From the NCBI GenBank assembly GCA_007258455.2, contig VDFB02270651.1, positions 701,030,217 through 701,094,216 on the forward strand: a stretch of 64,000 nucleotides of DNA, given 5' to 3'. Position 1 is the stretch's first letter. Each line of letters starts with the position of its first letter. The position numbers and the translations under genes were made by a program. The DNA comes from Sequoia sempervirens (taxonomy: Eukaryota > Streptophyta > Pinopsida > Cupressales > Cupressaceae). This document shows positions 35,901 to 49,300 of the stretch, in pieces. The notes beneath the pieces are model-generated. The model searched no databases. It worked only from the letters and a program-made list of their open reading frames with translations, and was not told the origin of the DNA.

Positions 35901-38900
35901 AAAGAAACTATTTTCATATTCATTACTCACCCCTTTCTGGAGTTTGTCCTCTACAGCAGTTGCACCGACAAGAATCAATTCCCTCTCAATTTCATCTGTG
36001 ATTGCATCCATCTTTTCGTCTCGATCTGCACTCAAAGTATTTTTCGCTGCCAAAAACTCTTTATTCCACCTTTTGTACTCCTCTTCATCAAGATCACGAT
36101 ATGCAAGTGCCAATGTCCTCAATCCAGCATCAGCATACTTGCTAATGTGACTTCTTGTAGCATCCACAAACTCTCTTCCACATTTATTCGACAATCTTTC
36201 AAAAATGACACTGAGCACACATAGAAATCACAAATGAAATACCCATCAATTAATTGAATTCCAATCAATACATGCATTGCAAGTGGACAAAATTCAATAT
36301 TTCCTTCACTAGATTTGACAATACTTTATTTACTTATGCTATCTATTTTCTTTCTACATCCCATTCTTTGATTAAAAGAACAAGCCACATGAAAGGAAAA
36401 GTTTTATTCTGAAGTTCAACATTTGTCTCAAAGATATTTTATATTCTGCCAGTTCTTATTCCTTATGGAGGATATAAGAGCAAACCTGTCTGCACCCTTG
36501 GAAAAAAGACGCAAATGGCCCTTTTCATCCTTTACAATGACTGACATTCTTTTCCGCGTACTATTAAACTCCAAAATATTTAAGATTCTGTATTCACTGC
36601 ATACCAACACTATCACATTAGCCGCCAGTGAAATGTCTAGAACACCTAAAATACTGTAGAATTAGTCAATGCACTTTCTATTAAATATTTGACTCTCAGT
36701 TCAAAATGTACAACAAATACCTCAAAGAAAAAATTAAGAAAAACAAAACACTCACCGCTGCACCTTCGTGCCAGTCTCTGGATTTAGCTCATGCAGGAAA
36801 ACACTACCCTGTGTACGTTTAAAGAATTCAAAGCCAATTTCTCTTGCTGCTACAACAAAGGCTGCTTCATCCGGTGACTCTGCTTCATAGATGATTTGAC
36901 CAGGTTTATCTTCTTCTGGAATTGTAGTTTGGCAAATAGCCAAAATATGAAAAAACATGTTAATAACATCTGCATGTGCTTCATGTATCCATTGTCCATT
37001 CATTATTCTGGTGTCTTTGAAATTAAAACCTTTCACATGAGGGTTTGCCCTCATTTCAGTGTTGACCCTTGTTTCAGTGTTGCCCTCCATTTCAGGGTCA
37101 TCTAGGTCACTTATATCATCCTCATTTTCAGAGAACATATCCCACAACTCTGAAACATCTATTCCAAGCCTTTCTGCTATTTCTGGTCCTTTTCTTTCTA
37201 AAGCTTCCTTGCGCCTTTTTTTATCTGCTATTACTGAATTTTCTTTTTTCTTACCTCGAACTTGCCCAGTACCTCCCTGATCGCTGTCCAAATCCTCTTG
37301 TATCAGCCGGTCTATCATTGCTATTTCCACCTCTGTCAAACCTCGACCATATGCAGTACCTGCAATGGAACACTTCAAGAACTCCATTGAATTGCAAGTC
37401 AATGTACCAGTTTTATCAGAAAGTATAGTGTCAACTTGCCCAAGTTCCTCATTTAAATTGGATGTTCGAGCTCGTGCAGGCTTGTCAGTTTCTTCATCAT
37501 ACATGTTTTGGTCTTCATTGATGAACCTGCTCTGCAAGACCTTCACAATCTCTATTGATACATATAGAGATATTGGGATAAGGTAACCATAAAGAATCAG
37601 CGCTGTGATAAAATGCAAGAATGCTGCCAATGCTGGTTTCTTGGGATCATAATAATCAGTTACATCTGTAGGATTCAGGTACCACCAATCTGGCATATCA
37701 TCCCTGGTTTTGATACCAAATGCAATTGAACCAACCAATGAGATTAAAACCAAGACACTGAAAAGGAATAAAATGATCTTGTCCATCTTGCGCTCAATTC
37801 CACTTCTCTTGGATGGTGCTTCAGTAGCATTTTGCATTACTTTTGTGTCATGTCCACTAAATATTACTACACCATAGATATAATCTGTGTTCCGTAGTTT
37901 AGAATCTCTTAGCAGAATCTGCTGAGGTGTCAGAGGATAGCTTTGATCTTTATACTCCATACTGCCAATAAATGTATACAAGTTTGGGTTGGGGTCCTCA
38001 CATTTGACTAAAGCTGTAAAAGACTGTAAACTACCATCATTTTCTAGATCTGATGTAACATCCAGTCCTTGCTTTATCTTCAAATTTGTCTCACCATCAA
38101 GGTTCATTGTTTCAACGTAGCATATGCCATCCTCATTGCTTGATGACAATAGCAGAAGGTCAGCTGGGAAAAAGTTATTCTTCTCCACCTTCACTACATC
38201 TCCCACCATCAATTTCATCCATTCTGTCTTAACAAACTTACCATCCTTCTCAAGTACTTCAACCATCCGATGATTTATCTCCTTATCCTGTAAAGTTCAA
38301 AAAATTATAGTGAATCAGTACGTTGTATCAATGACTACAATCTGTCAAAAAAAGTATACTCTAGTGGCAACCGCTTCATTGTTCTTGGCCCTTGGTAAGT
38401 GAAAAATGCACAAACTCAAAGAGATTGTCAGGTGACAATAAATAAAATTTACTTGACGAATGTTTGGAACCTAAAAGACTACTTAGAAAAATCAGAAAGT
38501 GACTAATTCAAAAAATACTGGATATCCAAGCAAAAGTCAAAACTGCCATGAATTGAACATGAAAATATGACACCTTGAAATTCTAGAATTTAAAAGAGAG
38601 CTTTAAGAATATAAAAGGAACATACCAAGATTATAAGAAAACCCACCACAATGTGGTTATATCACTCCGAACAACAATTGGCTATCTTACAATGTAGACA
38701 TACACAAAAATATAAATTCATTCTACTTTGACCCTGAAAAAACATTTGACTGCATATTACATTACTACCGGACAACTAACCCAAAAGCTTGGTTTAGTTC
38801 AGTTTATTCTCTGGCCATTTAGTACAGTTCAGTTTTGTCCTGTAACCATATAAAGCTATCCATTAAATTTTGGCCAGAGCCAACTTAATACTGAAATGCA

Positions 38901-40266
38901 TATTAATACCAATTCATAGCCTTTAGATAGCTAACTTTTGATCCCACAGGCATGTGGATCATATTGTCTCATCGAAATCTAAAACCTTGCCTGAAACTTG
39001 ACAAAGTACAAGATACAAGTAGATCTTAAAACTTGTCGTCCACAGTTCAAGGGTTCTCTATTTGATATTTGAGTTTTTAAGGGCATTCTATTTGATACTT
39101 ACATAGAAATCCTCAGCCCTTTGTTTTCTGTAATTGCCATGAAGGGCATTTGATGAGTACTCTTTCTCAACTACTCTGAAAGTAAGAGGTGTAGTTTTCT
39201 TTCCAAATCTTTCCCAATATCAATTTAGTGACAGCCTAGTGGCTGCCATAGAACATTAGTGACAACCTAACTGAAGCCATACAATATTGATGGCAGCCCC
39301 AAAGGCTGATAGAACCAGTGCTAAAATTTTCACACGAGCAAAGATTCAATCCCTGAAACTACTCCTGGCCAGTGAGCTGTCCCACCAACCATTTCATGAT
39401 GTGACTTTGAGGTTCTCTTTAGAAGTGTAGATTGCAATTTCCAACACCCAACAATAGGTTCCCTGGGCAACTATCGCCTTCCGTCCAATTTCCTCTCAGT
39501 TTTGCCGATAAAAGTTAAAGTTGTCCTTTAGATAACCACCAAGGAGATGCCAATTTGCAATATGAGACCGTCCTTGTTGAAAACCATAAAGATTTTTTTT
39601 TCCATTTATCTTATATATTAATTGAATTTTCTAACCCCAAAGGTTTAACCTCACGACCAATTTCAAGAGTAAACTAGAGGTTAACAATCCCCCCACAGTA
39701 GCATGTCATGCCCAGGTATATATGTGTCTGAGCTAATTTTATTTGCACTTAACTAACACGGCTCAGATTTATATATGTCTGACATGGTTTTATTTACACT
39801 ATCAAACATGACAAACATAAATAGCACCAACAAACACTGAATTGTACAGAGAGAAAGTTTTAGTAGCAACCTGCAAGAAACGGCGCCAGTCTTCAACGGC
39901 CTCTTTGACCATACTAACTCCAACAACAAACACCAGTGGTGCAATCAAACTGGAAGCAGTAAAAGGTGCCAAGGGAGTGAGAGAAAGTCCTGCTGCAAAA
40001 AGAAAGTATATGTTTGCAACCCTCCTGAATTGTTCAAACAATGCCTTGGGGAAGAAAGTTGCCACATTGTACTTGGTGGTGGACACATAGTTGCCCCTAT
40101 AAGACTGCTGAATGCGTTTCTCTGGCTCGTTGCAATACACAACTCTGGAGAAGCCAGGGCCTCCAACGGGCAAGGAATCCTGCGCTTGCAAAGATGACCT
40201 TCCACATGTAAAAGTATACAGCTTTCTTAAATGACTCCTCTTTTTCCTCCTTCCGGGCTCAGGCAT
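32931..40266 (-). CDS. P4-type ATPase, phospholipid-transporting (ALA-like flippase), copy 2
   Basis: Minus-strand counterpart of the gene at 11402-18730, with the same eleven exons and 1274 codons: 40266-39871, 38287-36756, 36596-36486, 36210-35931, 35751-35663, 35539-35431, 35317-35096, 34523-34398, 34165-34067, 33965-33774, 33599-32931. All catalytic motifs are intact. Across about 7.5 kb the net length differences are an 8-bp indel in intron 7 and 1 bp in intron 1, plus scattered substitutions. Coding differences seen are Arg643 (Cys in copy 1), Leu715 (Arg) and Cys1080 (Phe). Arg643 and Leu715 agree with the Arabidopsis relatives. Only this copy has its upstream region. It is probably the same locus or its other allele, not a second gene. 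Confidence 0.95.
34837..34931. repeat. Intronic inverted repeat, copy in the second ATPase arm
   Basis: Arms 34837-34866 and 34902-34931, the counterpart of the hairpin at 16738-16832. Confidence 0.8.
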
Positions 40267-41300
40267 CTTGTTTGCTAGAATAACACCTCCTTTGACAAAT
40301 ACCTTCAAAATCAGATCTATAATATCTCTGATTTAGAATTGATTAGATTGTTCTGCTACCCAATTCTTTGTGTGGCCACTTCTAATGAATCATGTAATCA
40401 GCTAACTCGACAAATCCTTTCTTGACGAGGTTGCAGCACCGATTCTTGAATTTAATTGTGGTTTTTAAACCAAAATACAGCTTGTTTCTCCTCTGAGACT
40501 TATCCCAAAATCGGAAATCCCTTATGGGTCCTCTGGAAATGAATCCTGTGATAATTAAACTCGCAAATCCTCCAAGATAAGTTAATAAAAGGTAAAGCTT
40601 GACTTGGTTTCTGGTCTTTAAATCTGATACGGATTGTTTTTGTTATTAATCCACTGCAAACATCAGCCTGCTGTGAGACTCACAAAACCCCTCCTGGGTC
40701 AGCCTGCAGTAGTGCCTTTGGGCGAATTAGCTCCTAGGTTCTCTCAATGTGCTGAGCAAAATCCAGTTAGACCTTATACCTCTTCTCTAATGTCCTTGTT
40801 AGCTGTCTCTTATTCGTATTTGTCCTCCACGAACCACTTGACTGGTTACCTCTAAAAGATTGAGAATCTATATATGGACTGCCATATACAAACCATACAC
40901 ATGCGGTAACGTATACACACTGTGTATATTATTCTCCTATTTATGGCTCTAGTGTGCAACCTACAACAGTTCCCTGTTGAACGTCTCATGCCCATTCAAC
41001 TATTGGGTGCTCCCCCCTGGCGGCTTCCCTGCACATACGCATTGTGTATATCTCAATCACCAAGCCGGAGGCGACGAAAAAACACAATCTAGAATCTTTG
41101 GACAAATAAGGCACAACGCAGAATACCCACCACTATAGACCCACGCAAACTATTTCTTCCTCCGACTTAGCTACCATTTGACTTTTCCCAGCAGAACCTT
41201 CACGTTCAACGGAGAATTCGTCTCCATTAATCCTCTGTAAACAAATTCAACACAAATGTTCATCTTCGAATCATTCAACGAAGAACCGTCAGTAGCTCCC
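40267..41300 (-). promoter_or_regulatory. Upstream region of the ATPase gene (5' UTR and promoter)
   Basis: Lies directly upstream of the ATG at 40266 and is single-copy in the window beyond 40392. Minus-strand TATA-like runs occur near 40868-40876 (TATATAG) and 40945-40956 (CATAAATAGG). Either would give a leader of about 600-680 bases that may contain an intron. Two loosely similar segments (about 40385-40420 and 40540-40576) suggest an old internal duplication. The promoter elements are guesses. Confidence 0.35.
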
Positions 41301-43875
41301 AAAAAAAGACCGCCTCTAGAAGGTCAACAGCGTGTTATCACCACCCACATTTATAGTTCCCTTGCGAAGAAGAAACGCATAATTTTTTATTTCTTTCAGA
41401 GCTTCCTTGCTTGTAGTCAACACACACCGCGTGTTTAGATTTAGCAGCAGGTTTAACCTAAATAACTTCACGGATACTTCCAGAGGAAAAAGAAACCCCT
41501 TTTGACCGGGAATAATAAACACGGGATCTTGCAACGCGCACATGACCCAAATTAGGCCTACTTACAACGTTGGCAAAGGAAATGTGGCAAAGCACAGGAT
41601 TTGAGCTGCGGGGCTCGAACCCTGGTTAATACTTTTCATGTGCAAAATGACAAGAGTGTGGAGAATGTGATGTACGATGAACCAATGAGTTGGGTTTTGA
41701 TAAATGCGGCAAATTCATGGAAGTTTCGTGCCTCTGTTGTTGAAAAATCACTGAATTCCAAGAGTCATATTCGCACTCTTCTTTACTTGGATTTAATTTA
41801 AGTATATTAGGTACTTACTGGCCACCTTTATTCCCCAGCTCGCCTTTTCCTTTTTAAGTGGCAGTTCTGGATTGACAGATTGTGTTTTATTTATTTAAAC
41901 AGTCGGTACTGCTTTTTCTTGTTTGAAATAATTTTGTTTTGTTTTACACCAAACATACCTGCAATTAAAAAAATGTTCACACTGCAGTTCATAGTCACGA
42001 CAGCTACGCTCTTTAGAAACTCCTCCACAGATAAACTTTGACTCCGTAAAAGATGTTGGCTGACATCTCAAACACAACCAAAATGTTAGTATCTATTTCT
42101 GTTTTTTCAATTTCCTAAGTTTTATCATTTCTTAATCATATACCTAACTTCGTTTTTTTCATCATATAAGTAAGGTACAAAACTAATTAATCTTATCATT
42201 TAAATATAAATGATTTATCTTCTAGAATGATTATCAAAGTTTCAATCAAACATGTCAACAATGTTAAGTTAATTAAGATTAGGTGGTGTATACCTAATTT
42301 TATATTAGTTAAAGATGTCAAGATCATTAAAGTTTGTCCATGAAAAAGATATTGATAAAGTTAAAATGAATGTCAATGTTTTGATTAAAGATGTCAAGAT
42401 ATTGATAAAGATTTTTTGCTTCATCTAATATTTTAAAAAATAATAATAATGCGAAGTTAGAAAAAATTTGGTTTTTTTCTTAGTGATATTTTTAGTTATA
42501 GGTAGTTTTTAATTTGGTAATCTTGTTTCCTATAATACAAGTTAAGGGTCCCTTGTTTCATCTTTTCATAAGTTGTTGAGCTACTTTAAATCTAACTCTA
42601 ACTAAGAATTGAACTTTGGTTTACCTCTCAATTTCATAAAAAAAGTAAAAATAAAGAATATTTGGAATGATATAGTCTCATTTTTTAAAGTTATCTTATG
42701 CCTTAAACTTTAAAATTTATTATTTAATTGTATATAGTTATTGATTGATATTTATATTTATTATGTTCAAAGCAAAGAATCTTATATCATGACTGTGTAT
42801 ATAAATATCAAAATACAATTGACACATATTTAATAGAAAAACTAAAACTACAAAATAAAATTATAGTTATTAATATATATATATATAACAAAATAAGAAA
42901 TTAAAAAAATAAACAATCTAAATTTCTCCTATGTACACTATTGTCTTCATTGCATTAATATTCTTGTCACTTAATTCCACACCCAACTACTCCTTGAAAA
43001 TGCTCATTGTTTCACCACTATAAATATCTAGTAAGGCCATCTACAAGTAAAAAATTAAAATAAATTTTATATGAAAATTATCCAACTACAACTTATAGTT
43101 TTTGTCAACTAATTAGACCAACTCAAATTAGGTTATATTTAATCATTTATTTCAATGTGCATTGATTTTTTCCCACCACAAAAAATGTTCATGAAGAACT
43201 ACTATGATTCCTTCATAACATAATGACGTATTTAACTTATATCAAATGGACATCTCTATAGCATCATTTACAAATTCATCCATAAGTGTTTTAAGGGGTT
43301 TTCAAGGATTTCGTTTATAGTCTGGGGGTTTTCTTACTTATGTGGTTTACAATTCACTTCTACACTTTGAGACTCTCAACAAGTGAAAGTTGGGGTAGGC
43401 TCAAGGAGGTAGAGCAGGCACAAAAGCTTGGGATGAGGGCCTCAAGAGAATGAAAAAATTTAAACATTAGACACAAAGGCCATAAGACAAATAAAAGGCC
43501 AAGAAAATAAAATAGTGAGGTTTAGGTAAGCTACTATCTTTTCCTTTCCATCTTCCTTTTATTCTTTTTCTCTACACCCTTTTTTATGATACCTACAATA
43601 GAAATCATATAGCAACCACATTTAAAAATTGAAAATGAAAATGTCAAATCTATGGAAGCAAACCATCTAGGGAAAGTAAAAAATACACTAGTAAATAAAA
43701 GTAGAAAATGGGTGGGATAAATGCAAAACGATATTGAGGTATTCTAAAACATAGAGTATCTCAAGTGAAATTGGAACATTCAAAAGAAAATAGCTGCAAA
43801 AGGGGAAAATTAGGCTCACATTCAAAGGTCAAAAACTCAGTCAACCAAGAACATGGTACAAAAAGTGTAAGGACT
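41301..43875. other. AT-rich intergenic DNA, no recognised gene
   Basis: Nothing supported as coding. An open stretch at 41601-41801 lacks an upstream ATG and a domain. From about 42100 to 43300 the DNA is very AT-rich. Confidence 0.55.
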
Positions 43876-44044
43876 TGAAACCAAGAAAATAGGTGTTCTA
43901 TCTTTTGGGAGATGGAACTAAAGGGAGATTAGGGTTCCTCCACCTATTTCCTTCAAGTTTCATTAAAGGAAACCCTAGAGATCTCAATCTAAGGATGAAA
44001 TTAGGAAAAGAGATCTGCAATAGGGTGTCCTAAGGGTGTGATTG

Positions 44045-46142
44045 TGTAAGGAAATCTAGTGGAGCGCATCTAATGAAAACTCCAAACAGTAGTGCCTTTG
44101 GTAACTTTAATTCGATTAGGTTACCTCAAAGACATGAACAACTATGTCCTAATGCAGAAACAGACACAGTTTATTTCCCACATTGATCCATCTGAGAGAA
44201 ACACATGTAAATTCAACATCAAGCATTTACAAATTCTACTACACGAACCAATAGACATGAAAGATGAAACAGAAAACCAGAACACAAAGATATACATGGG
44301 GAAAATCCTTTCGGATTAAAAAACCCCACACTCCAAAGATCGAGCCATTGTATTATTCAGCAATAGAATGGTTACAATACAAATTCAGGCTCATAGCCTC
44401 TTCAGAGATTCATCTTGTTCATTCTGGAAACACTTGGTAGCAATAGATATCCCTATACAGTTTTTGATCACCCTCTCAAACTAAACAACCTTCGCATTGT
44501 TACAATATCATCACATATACAGTGCAAATCAACTTAAGAGAAATCAGAAACATGCTTCTTGATCAAGAGCTCTCTCTTCTCCTCTGTTTAGGCCTCAAGG
44601 CCCTCGGCCATCCAACCAGCCTCACGACCTTCGCATTTGTTCGCTCACACACCTTTTTTTTCTTCTCTTCGGCTTCGGCTCTATGAAATGGTTTGTTTCC
44701 AACTGTCGGATCACAACTGTCGAATCATCCAGCTCAGCAACATAGATGTTTCCTCCAGCTCAGCAACGTAGATGTTTCCACTTCCTTGCATGGAAGATAA
44801 TATGTCCAGGTCACACCACGTAGGTAGTTACCCAAATGGTCAACAAACGATCAACTTGTGTCGCATGTCGGTGAGACACTAACCGTGTCTCCCCGATGCC
44901 ACAAGTCCTGACTATCGATATTGCCAAGACTTCATTATCAGCAAGAGGTTACATCGAGTCCAGAGAGTTATCGCTAAGACTTCGCCATGTCACTAAGAAC
45001 TCACACCGAAGATCACAAGGTATTCCGAAGAGTTCATCAGTCGGCAAGACTATCGCTCTTTGCCCAGACATTACATCAAAGTCTTCAAGACACATCGTCC
45101 TCAGCATTCTCATCGGTGATACAATCGCCATTCGATGAGACATTACACCGAGCTCATAAGTCATTCTGAAGTGTTCCTTAGTTGCCAAGACTTTAGTCAT
45201 TCACTGAGAGATCATACCGAGCCCTTTATGTTATACCAAAACTTCTGATGTCCATCGCATTCCTATCGGCAAGACAAATACCCTTCGCCAAGACATCACC
45301 CTGCAAGTTCCAAGTCACCCCGAGTCTATCTTGTTGGCCAGACTTACCGCTTTCACCAAGACTTCATACCAAAGCCTTTAAGTCATATTGACGTGTTCCA
45401 CTATCAACAAGAGAATCAACCTTCAGAAAGACTTCTTACTGAGGCTTCCAAGTTATCCTGAAACCACTGCTCGCCAAGAGTCACATCGAATCGATGACCC
45501 CACGTGATGTCAGTGAGACTTATGATATTCGATGAGACATCATATCGAAACAAGTCTTTCGGCCAAGGGTCTCCCCGATGTCTTTGAGTGTTACATTGTT
45601 GCCAAGACAATCCTTCATCGCTGAGACTTCCCACTGAGATCCTTAAGTTACTCCAAGTGTCCGTCGATGAGACATATCATTATTGGTAAGACTTCTTACC
45701 GATCACCCAAGGGTTTCCCCAAAAGCTCCAACACTGTCGCCAAGACATGTTACTTCCGATAAGACTTCTCACCAAGCCGCCATAGGTTATCCCGATGACT
45801 TCAATGCGTATCCCTATCGGCAAGACCTTCCAATGTCGTTGGGACTTCTTCCCGAGTGTTGAAGTCACTCTGAAGCCCCCAGTCGCTATGAGTCTCCCCA
45901 ATGCCCAATTGAATGGCCTGTCGGCCAGAGATCTCCACGCGGTGAGAAGTTACAATGACTGCTTTTATGTCACAGCGACAGAATCCAAAGTGAAAGTGTT
46001 CGACAAGACTTCTGCAAGGTCGCAGCGACCAAAATATTTCACAAGGTTCCCAAACTGCCAGTCGGCCAGACCAAAGAAATGTCACACCGACTTTGCTCTT
46101 CCAGAGGTTCCAGCCTGTGAGATTGAGGCAACAATTCCAAAA
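44045..46142. mobile_element. 2.1 kb insertion in the LTR remnant
   Basis: The uninterrupted LTR at 48554-50217 shows that 44044 and 46143 were once adjacent. The insertion is flanked by GATTG on both sides (44040-44044 and 46143-46147), a 5-bp target duplication. It starts TGTAAGG and ends CCAAAA, so it is not a clean TG...CA solo LTR. It contains a TACATGGGGAAAATCCTTTCGG motif near 44292 and a long degenerate minisatellite. No coding domain is recognised. Confidence 0.65.
44890..46120. repeat. Degenerate minisatellite, unit about 60-80 bp
   Basis: Fifteen or so diverged units built around GCCAAGACTT, an ACCGAG-like step and an AAGT(C/T)A(C/T)...CCGA step. The latter recurs near 45309, 45380, 45438, 45640, 45706, 45778 and 45860. 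The GC content is higher than in the flanks. It lies within the 2.1 kb insertion. Confidence 0.75.
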
Positions 46143-46347
46143 GATTGAAGACAAAAAAGGGGTTCACCACCAAGCAAAGGCTTGGAAAGAAGGAGATGAA
46201 AGTATCATGCAAACTTGACTAAATGACCTAGGAAATGAAACTAAAAAATTAGGACAGTAAACTCATAATGAACAGAGGGGTACCTGGAAGAAAGATGTGG
46301 TCAAAACAAGCTCCAAAACCCTAAAATCCTATTGTTTGATGCTCACT

Positions 46348-49300
46348 AGGACTCATATGCCAGGCTAGGCAATTTAGTCCCAAACTAGGGTTTCTGGGAA
46401 AAAACTAGAATCTCTCAATGACTGATCTGGATCTTCTGAAACTGAAAAAAGTGTTGTACTGGGACTCATACACCCAAGGTGGCGATTTATTCCCAGTATT
46501 AGGGTTTGGCTGAAACTTAGGTGTCTTATAGTGATCTATTGTAGCTTCTCTCCTGCCAAATATTTGAGTCTAAAAGCTTGAATTTTGGCCTGTAGGTGAC
46601 TTTCTGTGAAGATGAAAACCTTGTGAAAACTTGAAAACTTTCCTCAATCTTGCAACTTAGTCTTCAAAGGTTCTTCAAGCTCTAAAAACACCTAGATCTG
46701 CAATCACACATGTAGAGAGAGAGAGAGAGAAACTTGTTGATTGTTAGGGAATAAGGGTTTTCCTTGGTCAAACCTCGTTTAGGTAATTAAACCTTATGAT
46801 GAAATAATGAAACATTCATGACATTCAAAGGTCGGTTCTTCTAAAATGACATCATCACAAGTAAGGGAGTTATCAATAGTTGGATTCTCTTGTTCACTAA
46901 TATTTTCCCTAGGGGAAGAGAGGCAAATAGGATTCTCGTGACTTTCAATGGTTGGATTTTGTAACATCAAAATATCTTCTTTACCAATAGTAGAGATATT
47001 AGGAGAAGGTCCAATTTGATTGTTATGATTGTCCATGATTTCATCCTCTCTCTCTAAGGTCTCATTCTCTTGTTCCATAACTTCTACCCTAGTAGGAGAG
47101 ATTTTAGGGGAGGGGTAAACAAAAGGTTCATCACATTCTATCGTTAGATTTTGTAAAGTAGCTTCATCACAAATAGGGGAGGCATAAAGAGAAGGAAAAA
47201 TTTGATTTTCATGCTTAGGAATTATTGGATCTTTTTGTTTGAATAGGTCCTTCCAAATGTTAGGGACATTAGGAAGGAGAGAAATAATGTTATAAATTTC
47301 AATCATTGGATCTTTTAACACCAACATGTTCTCTTCACAAATGTGATTTTCATGATTGTTCATGATTGTATCCTCTTTCACTAAAGAGTTTTCACAAGTA
47401 GGGAAGGTGTTGAGAGGAGACTGTAGACTAAGTAAAATAGTGGCAATGATCTCATCGTCTTGTGTCATAATATATTACCAAGGGGGAGGAGGAGAAGGAC
47501 AAACAAGACTTTCATGATTCTCAACGATTGCATCTTCTTTCACCAAGATACCTTTGTCACTAGTAGGAGAGGTATCGGGAGAAGAACAACTATGATCATC
47601 ATGGTTATCTATGCTTGTATCTTCTTCTATCACATCATTCCCACAAATAGGAGAGATAGGACGGGGTGTAGATTTAAGGCAAGCATCAACACTTTCATTT
47701 TCTTGCACTAAGAGACTCATAACTAGGAAATGTATTGAATGAATGACTATCATGCTTATTGGCTAAATTTTTCTTTGTAAACTTGGAAAAGACAGATACT
47801 AACATTTGTGAAAAGTAATTTATACAAACTCAAAATGGAAAGAGACCTAACATGCAATGTAATGACCTATAATGAAATGTGAATGCAATTTCCAAATTCT
47901 AAACAAGGTAATTTCTTGATTACACTATGAAACAATCTAAAAATGAAATGTTGTAAATGTCATTTTAAAATTAAGAAATGCAATAATTGAACCAAATTAA
48001 GCTAGATCTAATGAAATGAATGGAATAGAAGATCAACAAACTGAAACAATTATCTGATAATAGCAAAAAGAAGCACAAGAATCAAGTTTTTAATGTTGTA
48101 AAAGGTAGTTTTAAGTCTGATCTAGGACTAAATTTCCTAGAGGGGTGTATGAGTCCCAATTAGGTTTTTTCAAGGGTTCAAATGTTGAAAACCATTCTAC
48201 ACCAAATACCCATAAATCAGGTAAAACACCTACATTGGGACTAAATCGCCCAGAGGGGCATATGAGTCCTAGATTAGGGTTTTTGCATTAATTTCAGCAA
48301 ATTCTGAGTGAATGTTAGGTTTTCTGGTTTGAATGATGTCTAGACAATGTGCAATTATAGATTTAAAATGAAATTCAATGATGAAAGAGGCAAAAATGCA
48401 ACCTATATGCACTTTCACTAATGTAAGATTTAGAAACCCTAGATGCAAATTAACTAATGCAAGACCTAATGCAAAGTTAATGTAAGCTAGATCTAGGACT
48501 ATGATGCACTCCAAATTAGAAAATAAGGTGTTCTAAGGCTAGGTTCACCAAAATGAAATGAAGAAAATAGGCATTCTATATTTTGGGAGATGGAACTAAA
48601 GGGGGATTAGGGTTCCTCCACCTATTTCCTTCAAGTTTCATTAAAGGAAACCCTAAAGATCTCAATCTAAGGATGGAATTAGGAAAATAGATATGTAATA
48701 GGGTGTCTTAGGGGCGTGATTCAAGACAAAATGGGGATTCACCACCAAGAAAAGGCTTGGAAAGAAGGAGATGAAAGTATCATGCAAACTTGACTAAATG
48801 ACCTAGGAAATGAAATTGAAAATTAGGACAGTAAACTAAGAATGAATAGAGGGGAACCTGGAAGAAAGATGTGGTCAAAACAAGCTTCGAAACTCTAAAA
48901 TCTTATTGTTTGATGCTCACTAGGACTCATACGCTAGGTTGGGAAATTTAGTCCCAGACTAGGGTTTATAGGCAGAAACTAGAATCTCTTAGTGACTGAT
49001 CTTGATCTTTTGAAACTGACAAAAGTGTTGTACTGGGACTCATACGCCCAAGTTGGTGCTTTATTCCCAGTATGAGGGTTTGACTAAAACTCAGGTATCT
49101 TCTAGTGGTTTGTTGTAGCTTCTCTCTTGCTAGATCTTTGAGTCTGAAAGCTTGAATCTTGGCCTATAGGTGACTTTTCGTGAAGATGACAACCTCGTGA
49201 CAACTTGACAATTTTCCTCAATCTTGCAACTTAGTCTTCAAAGGATATTCAAGCTCTAAAAAGACTTAGATCTATAATAACACATGTAGAGAGAGATAGA

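Noticed and set aside
11276..40392. A true large palindrome or inverted gene duplication with a 14 kb spacer
   Set aside because: Both ends of the homology fall on N-gap edges and neither ends inside a contig, which is better explained by overlapping contig ends. Kept as a finding about assembly.
41600..41640. tRNA or SINE-like B box on the minus strand (GGTTCGAGCCC)
   Set aside because: No matching A box at the right distance and no cloverleaf: the T-stem does not pair over five bases.
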